Below are positions 53,055 to 60,506 of a stretch of DNA of 60,506 nt, piece after piece. The stretch's first letter is position 1. Every line of letters begins with the position of its first letter. The notes beneath the pieces are model-generated. The model did no database searches. It was given only the letters and a program-made list of their open reading frames with translations, and was not told the DNA's origin. The stretch is from NCBI GenBank assembly GCA_963704825.1, contig CAVPHV010000023.1:1-60506 (forward strand), given 5' to 3'. Source of the DNA: CAVPHV01 sp963704825 (GTDB lineage: Bacteria > Actinomycetota > Acidimicrobiia > Spongiisociales > UBA5794). The translations under genes and the position numbers were made by a program.

Positions 53055-53222
53055 TCAGCCGTCCTGGTGAGCGGCGGGTCGGGCCGCCGGAGGGTGGCGC
53101 CGGGCGGGCCGGGTCGGCGCCGGCTCCGCGGCGTCGTGGTGCGGTTCCGGCTCCGTCACCTCCGGCACCGGCGTCGCCATCGGCTCGACTTTGATCACCC
53201 GTTGCTGTTTGCCGATGTCCAT
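53055..53222 (-). CDS. Small Pro-rich protein, 55 aa
   Basis: ATG 53222 has GGAGGAAAC close upstream. The peptide begins MDIGKQQRVIKVEPMATPVP and continues with acidic and Pro/Ala-rich residues. I recall similar small actinobacterial proteins with an MDIG..R(V/T)I.VEP start, of unknown role. Its first 28 bases overlap the end of the 340-aa gene in another frame, so the two are translated in sequence. Confidence 0.6.
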   Translation of the reverse strand: MDIGKQQRVIKVEPMATPVPEVTEPEPHHDAAEPAPTRPARRHPPAARPAAHQDG

Positions 53223-54217
53223 GTTTGTTTCCTCCGTGCGTGATAGTCCAGATAGTCCGTGATGGCTTGCCGTGTCGTGTCGAGGTTCTTGGGCTGGGGG
53301 AGCGGCACGATGCCGGGGTGGGTCGCGGTGCTGCGGGATCCGAACAGCTCGGCCAGTTCCGCCTGGTCGTCGGTCATCCACAGGGTGCCGCGCTCGTAGA
53401 CGGCGATAGCGAGGACCGAGGCTCGTTCGGCTCGATATCCTCGTTCGTGTTCGACCACGGTGCCCTCCAGCCCGACCAGCCCTATGGCGAACGAGCTGTT
53501 GCGGCGGATGTCCTTGCCCGCCAGCAGCGGCCGCGGTGACTTGGCGGCGTAGATGCCGCACCCGAACGCCACCTCGGCGCACCGGCCATCGGTGTGCGGC
53601 AGCGGCCCCGGTGCGGAGCACCTGGCGGTCTTGCGAGGCGCATCCCAGATCTGCCAATGCCCGCAGAAGCGGCCGTCCGCGATGGTCCAGATCCGGTAGC
53701 CGAGCACTGCGGTTGGGGACCACATGGCGGTCGAGTATTCGGTCTCGGCCTCGGCCTGACGCAGCAGGCGTTGCCGGGTGGCTATGTCGTCGGCCTTGGC
53801 GAGGCACGTCCTGAGCAGGCGTACCAGTTCTTCTTGGGCTGCGGTCACCTCGGCGTGCAGCGCCGCGATCCGCGTGTCGAACTGGTCGAGCTCCTCGGCG
53901 AGTGCCTCCGCTTTGGCCCTTTCGTCGGCGAGGCGGCGGCGGAAGCGCTGGCCACGTTGGCGCATCTCGTCGAGATCGGGCGACCCACCGGCGAGGACGA
54001 GTGCCTGCTCATAGCCGTTTGCTGCGGCGAGGGCCCACCGGAGCTCGCCCCCAACGAGGTCGCGTTGCTTGGAGACAAACCGCAGCGTCGACGCTTTCGA
54101 ATCGATGGTGGACTGCAATGCGTGGGCCTCGGGCGGAACCGTTCCGAAGCGGTGGCGGTGCAGCTTGGTCCGCAGCTGCTCGATGTTCTCGCCTTGGCAG
54201 TTGTCTGTCGCGCTCAT
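53195..54217 (-). CDS. Coiled-coil protein with actinobacterial C-terminal domain
   Basis: 340 residues from ATG 54217. About 15-175 are long helices with coiled-coil character (LADERAKAEALAEELDQFDT, AEVTAAQEELVRLLRTC). The C-terminal part has AVLGYRIWTIADGRFCGHWQ, then HTDGRCAEVAFGCGIYAAKSPRPLL, a Cys/His-rich module seen in other actinobacterial hypothetical proteins. Its role is unknown. It is paired with the small overlapping protein, divergent from gltB, and may be an accessory gene acquired as a unit. Confidence 0.65.
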   Translation of the reverse strand: MSATDNCQGENIEQLRTKLHRHRFGTVPPEAHALQSTIDSKASTLRFVSKQRDLVGGELRWALAAANGYEQALVLAGGSPDLDEMRQRGQRFRRRLADERAKAEALAEELDQFDTRIAALHAEVTAAQEELVRLLRTCLAKADDIATRQRLLRQAEAETEYSTAMWSPTAVLGYRIWTIADGRFCGHWQIWDAPRKTARCSAPGPLPHTDGRCAEVAFGCGIYAAKSPRPLLAGKDIRRNSSFAIGLVGLEGTVVEHERGYRAERASVLAIAVYERGTLWMTDDQAELAELFGSRSTATHPGIVPLPQPKNLDTTRQAITDYLDYHARRKQTWTSANSNG

Positions 54218-54397
54218 CCCGGTCCGTCCCCTACGAGAGCTTCGAACTTAGGGCATCGAACGTGTGTTCGCAAGAACGCGAAATCCGGGCTGTTGCGTGG
54301 TCGTTGCGCACCCCCGGCGGGACACGAATCGCGTTCCTGGGCCGAGAAAGCAGTCGCGACCCGGTATCGATTCACCGTGAATAAAGTGACGCCTGCA

Positions 54398-57300
54398 ATG
54401 GGTGCGAATCTCCACAACGACGGTGGTCTCTACGACGCGGCCTTGGAACACGATTCCTGCGGGATCGGGTTCGTCGCCGACATTCGGGGCCGCAAGAGTC
54501 ACCAGATCATCGAGCAGGGCCAGACCGTGCTCACCAACCTCACCCACCGCGGCGCGGTGGGGGCAGATCCGCTCGCCGGTGACGGCGCCGGGATGCTCAT
54601 CCAGATGCCCCACGGCTTGTTCCGGGCCGAAGCCGAACGGCTCGATATCGACCTTCCCCCCGACGGGCAATACGGCGTCGGGATGGTCTTCCTTCCCAAG
54701 AACGAGGTCGACCGCATCATCTGCGAGAACGTGCTCATCGAACTGGTGGTCGCCGAAGGCATGACCGTGCTCGGTTGGCGTGACGTGCCGGTCGATTCGA
54801 GCTGTCTCGGCGAGAGCGTCAAGCCCCGCGAGCCCTTCATCCGGCAGATCTTCATCGGCTGGGGCACCGCCACCACCGACGCCGACGAATTCGAACGCAA
54901 GCTGTTCGTGATCCGCAAGCAGGCCCACAACACCATCAGGCACCGTGCCCCGCACGTCACCGATGAGGGCTTCTACTACGTGCCTTCGATGTCGGCGCGC
55001 ACCGTCACTTTCAAGGGCATGATGCTGGCCGAGAACCTGTCGGTGTACTACCGGGACCTGGTCGATCCTCGGGTCGAGTCGGCGCTGGCGCTGATCCACC
55101 AGCGGTTCTCCACCAACACCTTCCCGAGCTGGCGCCTGGCTCAACCGTTCCGCTACCTGTGCCACAACGGCGAGATCAACACGCTGCGCGGCAACGTCAA
55201 CTGGATGGCGGCCCGCCGCCACAGCATGGCCTCCGAGGTCATCGGCGACGACCTCGAACGCCTCTGGCCGCTCATCGGCGACGGAGCATCGGACTCGGCC
55301 ACCTTCGACAACGCCCTCGAGCTGTTGCTTGCCGCCGGCTACTCGCTGGGTCACGCCATGATGCTGATGATCCCCGAGGCGTGGGCGGACAACCCGCTGA
55401 TGGACGACAACCGGCGGGCTTTCTACGAGTACCAGGCTGCCCTGATGGAGCCGTGGGATGGCCCCGCCGCGGTGGCCTTCACCGACGGCCGCCAAATCGG
55501 CGCCACCCTCGACCGCAACGGGCTGCGCCCGGGCCGCTACGTCGTAACCGACGATGACCTGATCGTCATGGCGTCCGAGATCGGCGTGCTCGACATACCC
55601 GAGGAGAAGATCGTCAAGAAGTGGCGGCTCCAGCCCGGAAAGATGCTCCTGATCGACCTCGAACAGGGCCGCATCATCGACGACGAAGAGCTGAAAGCCG
55701 ACCTGACCGCCGCCAAACCGTACCGCCGGTGGCTCGACGAGACCCAGATCCGGCTCAGCGAGCTGCCCCAAGAGGTGGCGTCGATGGCGCCCGATCACCA
55801 GACCCTGCTCGATGCCCAGCAGGCGTTCGGCTACACCAGGGAGGACGTCGAGTTCTTCATCAAGCCGATGGCGCTCACCGGTTTGGACCCGGTCGGGTCG
55901 ATGGGACGGGACACCCCTCCCGCGGTGCTGTCGGACCGGCCCAAGACGCTATTCGACTACTTCAAGCAGAACTTCGCCCAGGTCACCAACCCGCCGATTG
56001 ACCCGATTCGTGAGGAGACGGTGATGTCGTTGGTGTCGTTGATCGGGCCGCGACCCAACTTGCTCGACCTCAACACCGGCGGCTCACACAAGCGCCTCGA
56101 GGTAGAGCATCCGATCCTGACCAACATGGGGCTGGAGCGGATCCGCCGCATCGAGAACCACGTCGACCATGCCTTCCGCACCGAGCGGCTTTCGATGTGT
56201 TACCCGGTGTCCGAGGGCGCCGCCGGGATGCGGTCCGCCCTCGAGAGTCTCTGCGAACAGGCCGTCGACGGAGTGCGCGCCGGTTACAACATCTTGATTC
56301 TCTCGGACCGCTGCGTCGACGTCGGCCGAGTGGCGATCCCTTCGTTGCTGGCCACCTCGGCGGTGCACCATCACCTGATCCGCCAGGGTCTGCGCACCGA
56401 CGTCGGGCTCGTGGTGGAGACCGGTGAGGCCCGCCAGGTGCACGACTTCTGCCTGCTCGGCGGGTACGGCGCCGAAGCGATCAATCCCTACCTGGCGCTC
56501 GACACGATTGCCGTGCTCGACGACCCGCCCGGCATCGACGTCGAGGAGGCCAAGTACCAGTACGTCGCCGCGATCAAGACGGGCATGAAGAAGGTCATGT
56601 CGAAGATGGGCATCTCGACCTTCCAGTCGTACTGCGGCGCCCAGATCTTCGACGCCGTCGGGCTGTCCCAGGAGTTCGTCGACGAGTTCTTCACCGGCAC
56701 CCACAGCGTGATCGAAGGGATCGGTCTCGACGCGATCGCCGAAGAAGCGGTCCGCCGCCACAACGCCGCCTACGGGCTGGTGCACGTGCTGCGCGACGCC
56801 CTCGACGTCGGCGGCGACGTCGCCTTCCGGCTGCGCGGCGAGGAGCACGTCTGGACCCCGGAAACCGTTACGGGTCTCCAGCATGCGGTGCGCGAGGGCA
56901 GCTTCGAGAAGTTCCAGCAGTACACCGCCGTGGTCGACGACCAGACGGCGAAGCTGAAGAACTTGCGCGGCCTGTTCGAACTGCGCTTCGCCGACGAACC
57001 GCTGCAGCTCGATGAGGTCGAGCCGGCGACCGAGATCGTCAAGCGGTTCGCCACCGGCGCAATGTCGTTCGGGTCGATCTCGTGGGAGGCGCACACCAAC
57101 CTCGCCATTGCGATGAACCGCCTCGGCGCCAAGTCCAACACCGGCGAGGGTGGCGAGGAGTCGGTGCGGTTTCAGCCGATGGAAAACGGCGACTCGATGC
57201 GCTCGGCGGTCAAGCAGGTCGCCTCGGGTCGCTTCGGCGTGACCGCCGAGTACCTGGTCAATGCCGACGACATCCAGATCAAGATGGCCCAGGGCGCCAA

Positions 57301-58996
57301 GCCGGGCGAGGGCGGCCAGTTGCCCGGCCACAAGGTCGACGAGCGGATCGCCGCGGTGCGCCATTCGACCCCGGGGGTGGGGCTCATCTCGCCGCCGCCG
57401 CACCACGACATCTACTCGATCGAGGACCTCAAGCAGCTCATCTACGACCTCAAGAACGTCAACCCGGACGCCCGGATCAGCGTCAAGCTGGTATCCGAGG
57501 TCGGGGTCGGGACCATTGCGGCCGGCGTCGCCAAGGCCCGCGCCGACCACGTGCTGATCTCCGGGTATGAGGGCGGCACCGGAGCGAGCCCGCTGACGTC
57601 GATCATGCAGGCGGGTTCGCACTGGGAGATCGGCCTGGCCGACGCCCACCAGACGCTGGTTGCCAACGAGCTGCGAGGCCGGATCGCGGTCCAGACCGAC
57701 GGCGGAATTCGCACCGGCCGCGACGTGGTGATCGCGGCGCTGCTCGGCGCCGACGAGGTCGGGTTCGGGACGGCGGCGCTGATATCGCAAGGCTGCATCA
57801 TGATGCGCAAGTGCCATCTCAACACCTGCCCGGTGGGGGTGGCCACCCAGGACCCGGAGCTGCGCAAGCTGTTCCCCGGCACGCCGCAGCACGTCGTCAA
57901 CTTCTTCATGTTCATTGCCGAGGAGGTCCGGCAACTGATGGCCCGGCTCGGGTTCCGCAGCTTCGACGAGATGATCGGCCAGACCGACCGGATCGACACC
58001 CGCCAAGCCGTGGATCATTGGAAGGCCCGGGGGCTCGACTTCTCCCGGATCTTGTACAAGCCCGAACCGGAGCCCGGGGTCGCCATCCGCAACACCGAGA
58101 GCCAGGACCATCGTCTCGAGTGGGTCCTCGACCGGAGGCTGATCAAGGAGGCCGCTCCGGCGCTCGAGCACGGCCGGCCGGTCCGGATCGAGACGAGGGT
58201 GCGCAACACCGACCGCACCATCGGGGCGATGCTGTCGGGCGAGGTCGCCAAGCGGTACGGCTTCGCCGGCCTGCCCCCCGACACCATCCACGTGTCGATG
58301 AAGGGCACCGCCGGCCAGAGCTTCGGGGCGTGGGCGGCCCGGGGGCTGACCTTGAAACTCGAAGGCGACGCCAACGACTACGTCGGCAAGGGCCTTTCGG
58401 GTGGCCGGCTCATCATCGTGGCGCCCCCGTACGGCCCGTTGGTTCCGTACGAGAACGTGATCATCGGCAACACCGTGCTGTACGGGGCGATTGCGGGGGA
58501 GTGCTACTTCAACGGCGGCGCCGGCGAGCGCTTTGCGGTTCGCAACTCGGGCGCGGTGGCGGTGGTCGAACGAGTCGGCGACCACGGCTGCGAGTACATG
58601 ACCGGCGGTTGCGTGGTCGTCATCGGAAAGACCGGACGCAACTTCGCCGCGGGGATGAGCGGCGGTATCGCGTATGTCATCAACGAGGTCGGTGACTTCA
58701 AGCAGCGCTGCAACCCGGCCATGGTGGAGTTGGAGTCGATCGACCCGGACGACGGCCCGCCGCCCGGGATGGGGCCGGAGCCGACGATGGATGAGCTGAT
58801 GGCCGACCCGCTGCGCCACGACGCCTGGCGGCTGCGCTCGCTCATCGAGCGTCACGCCCGCTTCGTGGATAGCTCGCGGGCCCAGGAGATCCTCCACAAC
58901 TGGGATGAGTACCTCCCGATGTTCGTCAAGGTGGTGCCGGTTGAGTACCGCCGGGCGCTCGAAGAGATGCAGCGGGTCACGGTGGGGGCGCGCTGA
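54398..58996 (+). CDS. gltB: Glutamate synthase large subunit
   Basis: 1532 residues, the usual length for the NADPH-dependent enzyme (EC 1.4.1.13). The glutaminase domain begins after a short propeptide with Cys21 in EHDSCGIGF as the N-terminal nucleophile. The central and FMN domains contain LISPPPHHDIYSIEDL and SGYEGGTGASPLTSI; the 3Fe-4S site is GCIMMRKCHLNTCPVG; the C-terminal beta-helix has GLSGGRLI-type repeats. The start could also be GTG 54386. The TGA-ATG overlap with gltD couples the two. Long antisense frames across this gene are shadows. Confidence 0.96.
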   Translation: MGANLHNDGGLYDAALEHDSCGIGFVADIRGRKSHQIIEQGQTVLTNLTHRGAVGADPLAGDGAGMLIQMPHGLFRAEAERLDIDLPPDGQYGVGMVFLPKNEVDRIICENVLIELVVAEGMTVLGWRDVPVDSSCLGESVKPREPFIRQIFIGWGTATTDADEFERKLFVIRKQAHNTIRHRAPHVTDEGFYYVPSMSARTVTFKGMMLAENLSVYYRDLVDPRVESALALIHQRFSTNTFPSWRLAQPFRYLCHNGEINTLRGNVNWMAARRHSMASEVIGDDLERLWPLIGDGASDSATFDNALELLLAAGYSLGHAMMLMIPEAWADNPLMDDNRRAFYEYQAALMEPWDGPAAVAFTDGRQIGATLDRNGLRPGRYVVTDDDLIVMASEIGVLDIPEEKIVKKWRLQPGKMLLIDLEQGRIIDDEELKADLTAAKPYRRWLDETQIRLSELPQEVASMAPDHQTLLDAQQAFGYTREDVEFFIKPMALTGLDPVGSMGRDTPPAVLSDRPKTLFDYFKQNFAQVTNPPIDPIREETVMSLVSLIGPRPNLLDLNTGGSHKRLEVEHPILTNMGLERIRRIENHVDHAFRTERLSMCYPVSEGAAGMRSALESLCEQAVDGVRAGYNILILSDRCVDVGRVAIPSLLATSAVHHHLIRQGLRTDVGLVVETGEARQVHDFCLLGGYGAEAINPYLALDTIAVLDDPPGIDVEEAKYQYVAAIKTGMKKVMSKMGISTFQSYCGAQIFDAVGLSQEFVDEFFTGTHSVIEGIGLDAIAEEAVRRHNAAYGLVHVLRDALDVGGDVAFRLRGEEHVWTPETVTGLQHAVREGSFEKFQQYTAVVDDQTAKLKNLRGLFELRFADEPLQLDEVEPATEIVKRFATGAMSFGSISWEAHTNLAIAMNRLGAKSNTGEGGEESVRFQPMENGDSMRSAVKQVASGRFGVTAEYLVNADDIQIKMAQGAKPGEGGQLPGHKVDERIAAVRHSTPGVGLISPPPHHDIYSIEDLKQLIYDLKNVNPDARISVKLVSEVGVGTIAAGVAKARADHVLISGYEGGTGASPLTSIMQAGSHWEIGLADAHQTLVANELRGRIAVQTDGGIRTGRDVVIAALLGADEVGFGTAALISQGCIMMRKCHLNTCPVGVATQDPELRKLFPGTPQHVVNFFMFIAEEVRQLMARLGFRSFDEMIGQTDRIDTRQAVDHWKARGLDFSRILYKPEPEPGVAIRNTESQDHRLEWVLDRRLIKEAAPALEHGRPVRIETRVRNTDRTIGAMLSGEVAKRYGFAGLPPDTIHVSMKGTAGQSFGAWAARGLTLKLEGDANDYVGKGLSGGRLIIVAPPYGPLVPYENVIIGNTVLYGAIAGECYFNGGAGERFAVRNSGAVAVVERVGDHGCEYMTGGCVVVIGKTGRNFAAGMSGGIAYVINEVGDFKQRCNPAMVELESIDPDDGPPPGMGPEPTMDELMADPLRHDAWRLRSLIERHARFVDSSRAQEILHNWDEYLPMFVKVVPVEYRRALEEMQRVTVGAR

Positions 58997-60435
58997 TGGG
59001 CAAACCGACCGGGTTCAAGGAGTACGACCGCCAGGACCGGGCGTATCGCCCCATCGATGTGCGGCTGACCGACTACCGCGAGTTCACGATCCCGCTGGCC
59101 GGCGAGGCGCTGGCCCAGCAGGGGGCGCGCTGCATGGACTGTGGGATCCCGTTCTGCCACCAGGGCTGCCCGGTGGACAACATCATCCCGGACTGGAACG
59201 ACCTGGTGTATCGGGGCCGCTGGCACGAAGCGATCGAGATCCTGCATTCGACGAACAACTTCCCCGAGTTCACGGGGCGGGTGTGCCCGGCGCCGTGCGA
59301 GGAGGCGTGCACGCTGAACCTGCATGATGCGCCGGTGGCGATCAAGACGATCGAGCACGCCATCATCGAGCGGGCGTGGGCGGAGGGTTGGATCCGGCCG
59401 CAGATTCCGCCGCAGCGCACGGGTCGGGTGGTGGCGGTGGTCGGTTCGGGTCCCGCCGGGCTGGCGTGCGCCCAGCAGTTGGCCCGGGCGGGTCACCGGG
59501 TGACGGTGTATGAGAAGAACGCCAAGATCGGCGGGCTGCTGCGGTACGGGATCCCGGACTTCAAGATGGAGAAGTCGGTGATCGACCGCCGGATGTCGCA
59601 GATGCAGGCCGAGGGCGTGGAGTTCCGGGTGAACAACAACATCGGGGTGGATATCCCGGTGCAGCGCTTGGCCGATGAGTACGACGCGTTGGTGCTGGCC
59701 GGTGGCTGCGAGCAGCCGAGGGATCTGCCGGTGCCGGGCCGGGAACTGGATGGGGTGCACTTTGCGATGCCGTTCCTGACCCAGCAGAACCGCAGGGTCG
59801 GGGGAGAACCGCAGAAGGGTGTCGAGCCGATCAGCGCCAAGGGCAAGCACGTGATCGTGATCGGCGGTGGGGACACGGGTTCGGACTGCGTCGGGACGGC
59901 GAACCGCCAGGGTGCGGCGTCGGTGACCCAGTTGGAACTGCTGCCGAGGCCGGCCGAGGAGTTGGACAAGCTGCTGGTGTGGCCGAACTGGCCGACACGG
60001 CTGCGCACGTCATCGAGCCACCAGGAGGGCTGCGAGCGGAGATGGTCGGTGGCGACCAAGTCGTTCACCGGCAGCGACGGTGTGGTGCAGAGCCTCCAGG
60101 GCGTGGAAGTGGAGTGGACCCAGGACCACGGCTCATGGCAGATGCGCGAGGTGGAAGGCACGGAGTTCGAACTGAAAGCGGATCTGGTGCTGCTGGCGAT
60201 GGGCTTCGTTGCTCCGGTCCGGGATGGCTTGCTGCATGAGCTAGACGTAGCGGTCGACGCCCGCGGCAACGTGGCCGCCGACACTGAGAACTACCAAACC
60301 AGCGTCCCCGGCGTTTTCACCGCCGGCGACATGCGCCGCGGCCAATCCCTCGTCGTCTGGGCCATCCGCGAAGGCCGCCAATGCGCGAGAGCGGTCGACG
60401 AGGCGCTGGTTGGGCGGTCGGATTTGCCGCGGTAG
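58996..60435 (+). CDS. gltD: Glutamate synthase small subunit
   Basis: 479 residues. The Fe-S part has CMDCGIPFCHQGCPVDN and CPAPCEEACTLN, followed by the FAD site VVGSGPAGLACAQQLARAGH and the NADPH site VIGGGDTGSDCVGTA, ending with TSVPGVFTAGDMRRGQSLVV. It passes electrons from NADPH to GltB. The start codon shares one base with the gltB stop (TGATG). The window ends 71 bases later with nothing recognised. Confidence 0.96.
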   Translation: MGKPTGFKEYDRQDRAYRPIDVRLTDYREFTIPLAGEALAQQGARCMDCGIPFCHQGCPVDNIIPDWNDLVYRGRWHEAIEILHSTNNFPEFTGRVCPAPCEEACTLNLHDAPVAIKTIEHAIIERAWAEGWIRPQIPPQRTGRVVAVVGSGPAGLACAQQLARAGHRVTVYEKNAKIGGLLRYGIPDFKMEKSVIDRRMSQMQAEGVEFRVNNNIGVDIPVQRLADEYDALVLAGGCEQPRDLPVPGRELDGVHFAMPFLTQQNRRVGGEPQKGVEPISAKGKHVIVIGGGDTGSDCVGTANRQGAASVTQLELLPRPAEELDKLLVWPNWPTRLRTSSSHQEGCERRWSVATKSFTGSDGVVQSLQGVEVEWTQDHGSWQMREVEGTEFELKADLVLLAMGFVAPVRDGLLHELDVAVDARGNVAADTENYQTSVPGVFTAGDMRRGQSLVVWAIREGRQCARAVDEALVGRSDLPR

Positions 60436-60506
60436 TCGGGGGCTTGGGCCCTCTGAGTTGTCGCAGACGCCGCTCGCATCGGCGCTGCGACTGAGTCCAC
60501 CTCCAG

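Noticed and set aside
56084..58897. A 937-codon open frame on the minus strand opposite gltB
   Set aside because: It has no family resemblance and mirrors the codon bias of gltB; GC-rich genes often leave such antisense frames open.
59940..60060. An apparent odd patch in gltD (LLVWPNWPTRLRTSSSHQEG)
   Set aside because: The segment corresponds to the usual WP.WP..LRTS.SH.EG block of GltD proteins and the frame is continuous.
1..60506. CRISPR arrays, rRNA and tRNA genes
   Set aside because: I looked for regularly spaced repeats, conserved rRNA blocks and cloverleaf sequences with TTCGANTC arms and found none.

Overview
The window is GC-rich and densely coded. It uses GTG and TTG starts freely and carries typical actinobacterial families: an AfsR/SARP-type regulator, an F420/LLM-type oxidoreductase, many SDRs, and CorA and MFS proteins of actinobacterial type. 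I read it as a chromosome segment of an uncultured high-GC actinobacterium, possibly class Acidimicrobiia; the class is inference only. I saw no rRNA, tRNA or CRISPR array.

1-9.4 kb is patchy accessory DNA. It holds a broken IS110-family transposase with a structured leader, a decayed IS3-family transposase, the last 40 residues of a tyrosine recombinase, and fragments of a CASTOR/POLLUX-like channel and a DUF4386 protein. Intact genes sit among these relics: a SARP/ATPase/TPR regulator, an Mth938-like protein, DUF5661, and glutamate decarboxylase with a membrane-protein neighbour. 9.4-14.5 kb carries an OmpR-type two-component pair with a clear terminator, a secreted acidic repeat protein, an MFS permease and a haem-binding-domain protein.

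14.8-27.8 kb is rich in ion transport: Kup, CorA, two small K+ channels, ClC, SulP, a BASS symporter and DUF1622. A secreted M23 peptidase and a decayed YihY/pentapeptide pair lie between them. At 27.9-29.9 kb an NsrR/IscR-like Rrf2 regulator, preceded by a strong dyad, overlaps a copper nitrite reductase fused to an extra cupredoxin domain.

31-49.6 kb is a catabolic district. It contains SDRs, a Zn-type dehydrogenase, an FMN/FAD/Fe-S ene-reductase, VOC and SnoaL proteins and a TetR regulator. A plus-strand run encodes TPP-dependent E1 alpha/beta, a Rossmann enzyme, a DapA-type lyase, a cyclodeaminase-like enzyme and a NifU-like protein. Facing it is a minus-strand run: thioredoxin-fold protein, 85-aa protein, polar amino-acid ABC transporter, SDR, LLM oxidoreductase, RidA. 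RidA and the cyclodeaminase-like protein suggest imine/enamine intermediates, so breakdown of an imported amino acid or related amine is a reasonable inference.

The most interesting signal heads that minus-strand run. The glutaredoxin-like gene has an in-frame TGA exactly where the first cysteine of CxxC should be. A well-placed Shine-Dalgarno and TTG start lie 17 codons upstream, and a possible bacterial SECIS hairpin lies just downstream. This would be a UxxC selenoprotein that ordinary gene calling truncates to 68 residues. The right end (49.9-60.4 kb) carries a cysteine hydrolase, a PAS histidine kinase, a secreted propeller-like protein, a small overlapping gene pair and gltB-gltD.
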